A stretch of 64,000 nucleotides of DNA, from positions 17,505 through 81,504 of the forward strand of contig CAMDPK010000011.1 in NCBI GenBank assembly GCA_945904015.1, written 5' to 3'. Below the pieces are notes generated by a model. The model was not told the DNA's origin. It did not search any database and was given only the letters and a program-made list of their open reading frames with translations. The position numbers and the translations under genes were made by a program. Shown here piece by piece: positions 23,101-32,100 of the stretch (positions are counted from its first letter, which is position 1; each line of letters starts with the position of its first letter). Source of the DNA: Candidatus Kuenenia stuttgartensis (GTDB lineage Bacteria; Planctomycetota; Planctomycetia; Planctomycetales; Planctomycetaceae).

Positions 23101-26100
23101 ACCACACCGTTCGCGACGTTCGTGATTCGCGTCGGATTGTTACTCGAGGTGACGATCAATTGGACGCCGTTCGCCTGCGCGCCCTGTGCCCGAGTCTGAA
23201 TGTTGATGGTTCCGGAGGTCGGAGCCGGGTCAAAGAAAAGGCCGCTCCCGCTGGCGGGATTGGTACCGGCCAACTGGATGTCGCCACGGATACCAGTGGC
23301 TAAGTTGGACCCCGTGGCTTGATTGAGCGCGGCGCTGCCGGTATTTGTCGCGGTATAAAGTTTCGAGTTATAAACCGTCCCACCTGCGGTGGTCGCATCG
23401 AACCCGCTGTCACGCACGGAATAATACAAGTCATACGAAGGACCGGGATTGCCGGATCGTCGGAATGTCAAACCGTCCACATCGTCCGAATTCGTGAATT
23501 GTTCGAACGCCTGGCTGCCCACGCCGCTCTGGAACGCGGGCGATCCCGCCGAGATCGCGTCCGAGCCCACATCAGTGACGACGCCTGTCCCCGAATCGAT
23601 GGTGACCAGCGTGCCGACCTGACCATTATTGGTGCTGCTGTTGCCGGTATTGACGCGGCGATAGCCATAGAGCACGCCATCCGACCGGATCACCACATCT
23701 TGTAAATTGCTGCTGTTCGCATTGGTGCCCAGGCCCTGGTCTCTTGATGGGCGCGTGGCCCGGTTGGCAGTCAGCGGATTATTGGTCTCGATGAAGTTCA
23801 GACCCTGGACGTACAGCGCGACCTCTTGGAACGTCATCGGCGTCACTTGCGACGACACCGTATATTGGTCGTTGATGTTGATCAGCGGGACGGCCGAACT
23901 GGGTGCTCCGACATTCGACGCATCAATGGCTCCGACCGGATCGACTTGCGCGCCATTCGAGGTGTAACCCACGAAGCCGATATGATCTTCCGCGATGCGT
24001 TTCAGCGAATCGACTGGCTCCAAGCGGACGGTTCGCTGGCCGTCGTTGCCGTCAAAGAAGGCCGTCAGCGCCGTGGGCATCTGCTCGTTGTTGACCACCG
24101 CCAGATAGTACCGGACTGGCTGAGCGGTATCGTCAACCGCCGGCAATGAGATGGGGCCGATGAAGGCATCGTGAATTCCGGCGCTGCCGCGAGACAAATC
24201 CGTGTCGTTGTTTTGTCCAGGTGCTCGCTGATCGTCTTGAACGTTCGAAGAGCGGCCGACGAAGATCACTTTTCCGTTGGAATCGAACAGAGCCAAGGTC
24301 GTATCCGGCCGCGTGAGTCCGTCGGCCCAGTCCAAGTCGATGACCCCCGACCACTGCATTCCCAGACCGTTTGCGCCCGGAATGATTTGCACTGCTTGGT
24401 AACCCAGATCCAACTGATAGAAATCGATGTCCGTCGCCCCGGCCAGAAATCCCGCGACTCCGACACTGTTGAGGTCGGAGGCCATGAGGTTGCCGAGGTA
24501 TTGGCCACCGAGTCGATTTTGGTTGTCACCGGCGATTTCACCCGCCTCGGCGGTCAGCGGGCTGTGATACGGCAGTCCCTTCACGTCGACACCAGTCGTC
24601 GCGTAGCGAATATCCGCGAACTGTACGGTGACGCCCGGCTGTTGATCGCGTTGCTGCAAACGAATCTGCAATTGGTATTGGCCGCTGGTCAGACCACCCT
24701 TCAGATCGGTGAGGTTGGTCGTGTTGGTCTGATCCGTGGAGGATGGATTGCTCCGCACGCGCACGAAGTAGGTGTTGGTGGTTCCCGCATTACCATTGAG
24801 CGTGACTCGCATCCCGGCATCGCGGATGGTGGTCGCATAGAAGTCGCCACCTTGCTCGACGGACTTGGTCAGCGTCGTGGGAGTGATCGTTCCCACGGTC
24901 AACACAGGGACGAGCGCATTGCTGAGACCTTGCGAGCGGGCCAGCACGTTGCCATTCGCATCGATCATCTCCAGCACCGTGTCGAGCGCCGGATCGGTCT
25001 TGTCGATGTCCAACCAGATTTCCGTGCCGGCGTCGGCCGTGAAGCTGTACACGTCGACGTCTTTGGGTGAATCGACGCTGATGTAGCCATGGACTTCGTA
25101 GCCACCACGACGATGTTCATCGGCGGCTTTAAGATTGGGCGCGAGGTCACCCAGGAACTGCGCGTTGTTCAAGGAGGCATTGACCGTGCCGTTGATGTCG
25201 GTGCCACCAGTCAGTGGCTTTTCGAGTTCGTTCACCGAAACGAAGTTCGCATCGTTCGAGTATTTGTCGAACAGGACGCGGTCCCAATCTCCCGCGATCG
25301 GAGCGATTCCGACTTGCGTCCCCGCGTTGTGGCTAGTCGCGAGGGTGCCGTTCAGGCCGACGGCCAGAATTCGCAGAGTCGTCGCGTTGACGATGGTCAG
25401 TTGCATGACCTCGTGGTCGATCATCGCCAGGAAATTACCGCCGGGCAAATGACTGGTACTGACGACCGTCAGGGTATTGTTTCCAACCCCGAACGGTGCG
25501 GCAAACGCAGCGGTCAGCACCGTGTCGTTGCTATCGGTGTCGGTATGCGGGAAGCCCTTCGGATCGAGGCCGGCTCCGACCTGGTCATCCTTCAAGGAGG
25601 TCATCACCACCGGGAAGCCGGGAGTGCCAATGATCTGCATCGAAGCGCCAATGCGATCGGGAATGTCGATCAAACCGATCTTGGAGCTGCCGATATCGAA
25701 GCCCGCCGAAGGTCCGAGTTTGATCACCAAGCTGGCGTCCGGAGCACTCTGCAATCGCAGCCCACCCGATGTATGGAACATGAAGTCCGCGATACCCGTC
25801 ACCAACGAGACTTGATCACCACCGTTATGCGCGGTGGCTCCTGAGCCACCGGTTGCTGCCCGATTCACGGTCAGTTGAGCCCCGTTGACGGCCGTGACGG
25901 TCATCCATTCGCCGCCAATTGCCACCGTGAACGGTGTTGCTGGGAAAACTGTCGCGTCCGTCACATTGAACTGCGTGGCTCCCGCTCCGATACCTCCCAC
26001 GAGTGGGGTTTGCAGCAACGAAATCGGTGCGGCCGTGAGGATATGCACGATGTCGGTATCGTCCCACACCGTTTGAGTGTCCAAGGCACCCGCCCGGACT

Positions 26101-29100
26101 CGCATGCCCAGCAAGGCATTCAGAGTGAGCAGTGGGTTGTCCGAATCGCTCGACATACGATTGAGGCGAACCAGCGGACCTTGGTTGTCCGCGAACTGCG
26201 GGAAGTTCGACAGCGAACCGGTCGATCGACCTGGATCGGTGACGTTGATCGCCTTCATGGCATCGGGGTCGATGCTGATGACGGATCCGTTGTTGTCCTT
26301 GAAGACGTTGTTGACGAGGACTGGTTGCGCACCCAGCACGAAGATGACAGCGGCGTCGTTGGTTTCGCGATTGCCGCGCTGGCCATCTGGCCCAGCGGCA
26401 CTGACACCGTTGGCGTTGAACTCGAACGTCGTGTTGGCGACTCGCGCGGTCGCTTCGTGAATTTCGAGCGGATTGAAGCTGCCCGTTCCACCCTGAACCG
26501 GAGTCTGGCCACCGGCGAACGCGATGTAGGCATGGTCGAGGCTGACGTGGCTTTGCACCTGGAAGACCAACCCACCCCAATCGCCAACTCTCGGCGCGTT
26601 CGCGTTGGCCGAGGTGAAGGGGCTGAAGCCATCTTTCTTGAGATCGAAGGTGCCGCTGGCTCCGCCATATCGGTCATCGAAGATCGACGTGAAGACTACG
26701 GGAGTCCCGTCGATTCCTTCCGCGATGAGATTCGAAGTTCCGCGTTCCGCTTCGATGCGGGCACTCCCCAATTTCACGACGGTTCCCGGATCGATCATCA
26801 GCCGTCCGCTCGGACGTGCCGTGCTGACCCCGCCTTCGGTGACGGTGTTCAGCTTCACGACGCCGTTTGTCATGGGAACAACGGCTGGGGATTCGAGCAA
26901 AGGCGAGTTATTGACGGTCAGCGGAGCGATGTTTTGGCTGCCGAGTTGAATCGTGAATTCAATGTAAATTGGAGCCTGCGGCAGATCGCCGCCCGTGACG
27001 TTCACGCCACCCGATCCAACCCCCGCCAAGTTCTCGAGTGCCGCTTGAATTTGAGCCGGCGTCGCTGTGCTCGCCAGCGGGACCGTCTTGAGTGAGAGGG
27101 TAATATTATCCAAAACAGAAACCGTAGCTCCCGAAGCGTGCGGGGCCGGTGTTGTGCCGTTGAAGCCGCGCTGCACGCCACCAGCCGCCGTTAAGAGCAT
27201 CTCTTCGTTATCAATCTTGATGGCGATTGGACGAGTGGTGGGAAATCCCACCGTGCCGGAGAAGGGCATGACCACCACGGCGGCATTGACCGCTGCGGTC
27301 AACGTGTTGCCCGTAGGGTTGTAGCCGTGAGCGACCGCAGTTGTGCCATCGACTCCGCGCTGCACGGTGATCGTGTTGTTGACGATATTGATCACTCGCA
27401 TCCGTTCGGCCCCGACGATGATGTCGTACGAGCCATTACTGACTGCCGGCAACGTCGTCGAGTCTGCGACCGTCATCGTCGTTTGACCCGCGGTGATCGT
27501 CTTGGTGATGCTCGTTCGCTCGGTTGGAGCCACGCCGTTGTAGTTCAGCGTGAAGAATCCCGACGTCGGCTGGCCGAGGACATCCAACTGCTGAACTTCA
27601 TTACTGCTCAGCGTACCTCCCGCGTTGCCGACGATCTCCAAATTTTCCGTGATGATGTGCGTGATGTCGGTGTCATTGAAGCGAGCATTGACACTCAGTT
27701 TGTCGATCGGCGTGCCGTTCGCATCGGTCTTGATCCGGATGAACAAACCATTAAGCGAGTTGTTCGTGGCGGCGGTGCCACCGAGCAAGTTTTTGTGAAT
27801 GTCTGGCCCGATGCGGCCGTTCGAGTCATCGAAGCTATTGGGGTCGGCGGAGATCGCCGCATCGTTGCTGTTAGTAATCGTGGAGTAAGCGACCGTGGGA
27901 CGCTCGGTGAGGATATGGATCGGGTCGTAAACATCGACGACCGAATTCACGGAGACCTGGCCACCGCCGTAGCTGAGGCTGGCTTGAAAGACCGAGTTCA
28001 AGAAGACCATGTTGCCGTCGCGGTCTCTGAAGACGTTGTCGTTCATGTCCGAGTCTTGGCGGAACACGATGCCGCCCCAGTGTCCAGCAAACGGTCCCGT
28101 TGAGGAGGCGTCACTGTTGCCACCGATCGCATCATTACGGAACGAGGTCAAATACACCTGTCGCGACGGCGTGCCGAGCAACTGCAACGCTCCGTCCTGC
28201 CGATCCACATTCGCCACTGAAGAACCGACATCAATGTTCGCACTTTGCAATTTCAGGATCGCACCACCGTCGATCGTGACGGTCGCTCCCTGCGGAACAT
28301 CGAAGTTGCGACCGTCGGCCAAGGTCACGCTGGTGTTGTTGATGCCCACCAGATACGGAGCGTTGTCGGTGATGGTGGCCACGTCGTTGTCAGCTCCACC
28401 ATTTCCCACGATGCGAATCAGGTTCTGAGCGGTCAGCAAACCGCTGGTTGTCGCGGGATTCGTCACTCCGCTGACATCCAGCGTGCTGGAACTGGTCAAG
28501 TCCACATAGGCATTCGTGGTGCTGACAATCGTCGCGGCAGCCGTTGTGAAGAACGTCCCGCTGGTGGCTCCATTGATGGCCGCCGCGATCGCTGTTGCGA
28601 CATCGCTGGCGTTTGCCGCTGCCGAGATGTTTACGCGGATGTTCGGCGTCGTGACATTGGCTACAACGTCTTTGTCGAACTCGAAGGTCTTGGCGGGATT
28701 CGTGCCGTCACTGATTGTGAAGTAGTCGCCATCGTTAATGCCGATGTTGTTGACCGCGTCAAACGCTGGGCCAGCGACGGGCACGACAATCCGTGAGCCG
28801 GCTTTGCTCGTCGCCGCTCCGATGGTGCTAAACGGCTTCGCGATGGTGCCGTCTTGCTGAGCGACGGCGACGGTCGTGGCCTTGTCCACATAGATCGTGG
28901 TGCCCGATTCAAACCAGAAATTGAACGCTCCGCCCGAATGATTGTCGTTGTCACCGTCCAGCGCAGTGGCCGTGGAACTGTCGGCGTCCACAATGTTGGA
29001 AACCACATCCGACGCGAAGCCGAGCCGCAAGCCGTAGGCTCCGTCTGACTGCCCGCCAGCACCGGAATCCGAGACCGTTGGATCGTAACTGGTGTTTCCC

Positions 29101-32100
29101 TTCGCGGTGATACCCACATAGTAGGTGCCCGGCTGCAATTGAATGTTGAGGTACGGATCTTTGCCGTAGTAGTCATCATTCCGAGTGATGATCTCGCGGT
29201 TGCCGCCACCCAGCGCAATGACTGTCCCGGAGGCCGCGACGTTCGCCGCGACGTTGCTGGTTCCCGTTGCCGCAGCCGTGGTGAGTGAGGCTCGGACCAA
29301 CACGTTGACCTGCGCGTTCGCGTTCCAAGTGAGGATCAAGTTGTCCGCCGTCGTGCCGGAGGAATCGAGGTCGAGGTTGATCGTGTGGCCGCTGACCGTG
29401 AACGTCGGCAGGTTGTTGGTCGCTCCAAGATGGTCGCTCTTGGTGACGTTGATGCGAATGTCATTTCCAAACGAACCCGCGTTCGCGGCCGTGAAGGTGA
29501 CGGTCGCGCCGCTGGCGCTAAAGTCCGATGCCGCTATGGCGAACGGATCGCGGAACAACGTCAGAGCCGCGTCGAGCCGACTGGTCGTCGGTAATTGTCG
29601 TTCGGCAGTGACTTCAGCCGAGAAGGTTCCAGCAGTCGTGACATCGAACTTGTAGAGGTCGATGTCCGCTGAGAACGACTGATAGGACCGCTTAAAATGT
29701 TCGATGTCCCAGTCCGTGAGTAATGTTTCGGACGGCTTGGGGGTTTGTAAGCCGCTCGTTTCCGAACCGCCGGCCATGATCGATCCGGGCAAATCGGATG
29801 AGTGCCCTAAGCCGAGGACGTGGCCGACCTCGTGCATCATGATATTCATCCACCCGCCACCCCAAGACTCATCGTTGTTGAGCGCGGCGTTGATGATGGC
29901 CGATCCACCAGCGATACCGCCGGGGAAAATGTTCGGCTTGCTGGCTCGTGGATCGCCTGTGATGACCCCGAGTCCGCCATTTGCGGATTCCTCAAATTGC
30001 AATCCTGTGTAGTGACTGAGAATCGCGAAGAAGCCACGAACGAGGTCTTTTTGCCCTGGTGTGATCTGATTGTAAAGGGCGTTGCCTTGCGGATCGTTGC
30101 CGTAGAAATCCGGGAAATTATACGTTCTGTAAGCGGACCCAACGGTAAGCCCACTGGACGTGAAAGCGCCATTGTGAGTTTCAGGCTCACCTGGGAAAAC
30201 CGGAAACGTACGGTGTCCCGGTTCGTCGTTCGCTCCAGGCTCAGATGGGATGGGGGTGAATTGTGTGGTGATCGCCGAAGAGATCGTCTTGCCAGCGGTT
30301 CCGAGGGATCCCAAGTTGGTCGCAGTCGCGTAGCTACTGTTGTTATCTGTGCCCGTCGACGGGTCCGTCGCAGTTGTCGTAACACTCAATTGATAGGAAC
30401 CGGTTGGGGGCCCTCCGCTGCTGGTGATCCGAACGTAGTAGAAGGGGTTCAGCGCCGTGTTCGCAGCGAGCGCCGTCTTTGCGAAGACTTCCGCAACGCC
30501 CGCTGCATTGTCGGTGTAAGCCGTCGGAGCGATCACCGTACCGCTGCTGTCCAACAACTCAACCTTGCTGTTGAGCGATGCATCGGGGGCGATCGAGATT
30601 GTGAGATCACCAACCGTGTTGGCACTCAATTGATACAGATCGACGTCCGCTGCTCCTGAACCGTTATCGCCCAAGAATGCCGCTGTGCCCGATCCTGAGC
30701 CAGAATACAAAGTGCCCAACTTGATCGCAGTGGCCAGAGAGTCATCGGATTCCTGAGAGGCTCCGATTTGCAGCCGGTAGGTCGCGGTTGGCAGGTTGCC
30801 GCCGAAGTCGAGGACCGCCGTGTTGTGGACGTTGTCGTACACGACCGACGTTGGAATGCGGACGGTGTCGTCGCTGGTGCTGGTCGTCCCTTTCGTGTCG
30901 ATTAACTGGTAGTAACGCGGATCGGTCGCCGACGCTGTGGAAAGTTGCTCCGGAGTGAACGAGACGTTGACCAAGTTGCTGCGCTGAGTGATTCCTCCAG
31001 CGGCCACGGACATCGCGCCGGCGGTTTTCTGTGAGAGCGTGAGTCGCGCGTCGAATGCGTTACCGCGAATCGTGACGAAATTATTGGAGGCCGTATAAAC
31101 TGCGGTGAGTCCCTGCATTTGAGTTGTCAGAGCGGCCGTGATCGCCGCAGCGATGCTGCTGGCGATGTCGGCGGTGGTGACCGCTGCGGAAATGTTGATC
31201 CGGTTATTGCCGGGTTGCACATTAGCAACTGCGTCGCGATCGAACTCAAACGCGAAGAGATTCGGAGTGCCCAATGTCGACAGCGTCCCTGGATCAATCA
31301 GAAGCACGTCACCATCCGACACGTTCGCGGCGTTGAGCACCGTCAGCACTTGGTCACGAATGATTGGCTGTGGGACCACAGAGTTAATCTGTGCTCCCAA
31401 ATCCAACGTGAAGGTCAGCCGCGTGTCAGCGCCATTGTTGACGGCTTCACCTCCGGCATTGGTCAGCGGATTCGCTCCGGTTCCGATCACTTGAATGCGA
31501 TATCGATCGTTGCCTAACGATTCCCCGAAACGGTAGATCACTTCGCGTGTGCTGCCGGAGTCCAGGTCGCGATAACCCGGGGTCAGCAACTGATCGGCAC
31601 CGGAAAGTTGCAGCACCGTGCCGTCTGGCAATGCGGCTAGACTTGGACTGGACGCTCCAGTCTGAAACGCGACCGAGGGGGTCACGAGGGCGTTCGCAGC
31701 CGCGTTTGCTGGTCGACCCCAAGCGGAAATCAGGTCGGATGCACGAGTGAAAGCGGTGGCATTGCTGTTCAGCGTCACTTCGATCCGATTGCCAACCACA
31801 TTGATCAGCGGCTCTCGGATCGTTGCTCCCACGCTGCCCAGATCACGTCGCACGAACTGTAACGAAATCAGATTCCCCGCAGGGCCAGTCGCGTTGGCCC
31901 GGAACTGCAAGTTGAATCCGGCACCCGCGCCGAAATCCGACAAGGCCGATGCGGCACCAGCTCCGGTGAGTGTGAATGGCGGGAGGGTCGTGAATGCCGT
32001 GAGGCTGGTGTTGCCGGTCGTGCCAGGATCGGTCAGCAACTCAGCGGTCAGCAGCGTCTTTGCGGTGGGATCGGTTTGCAGGAAACTCAGCAACCCGTTT

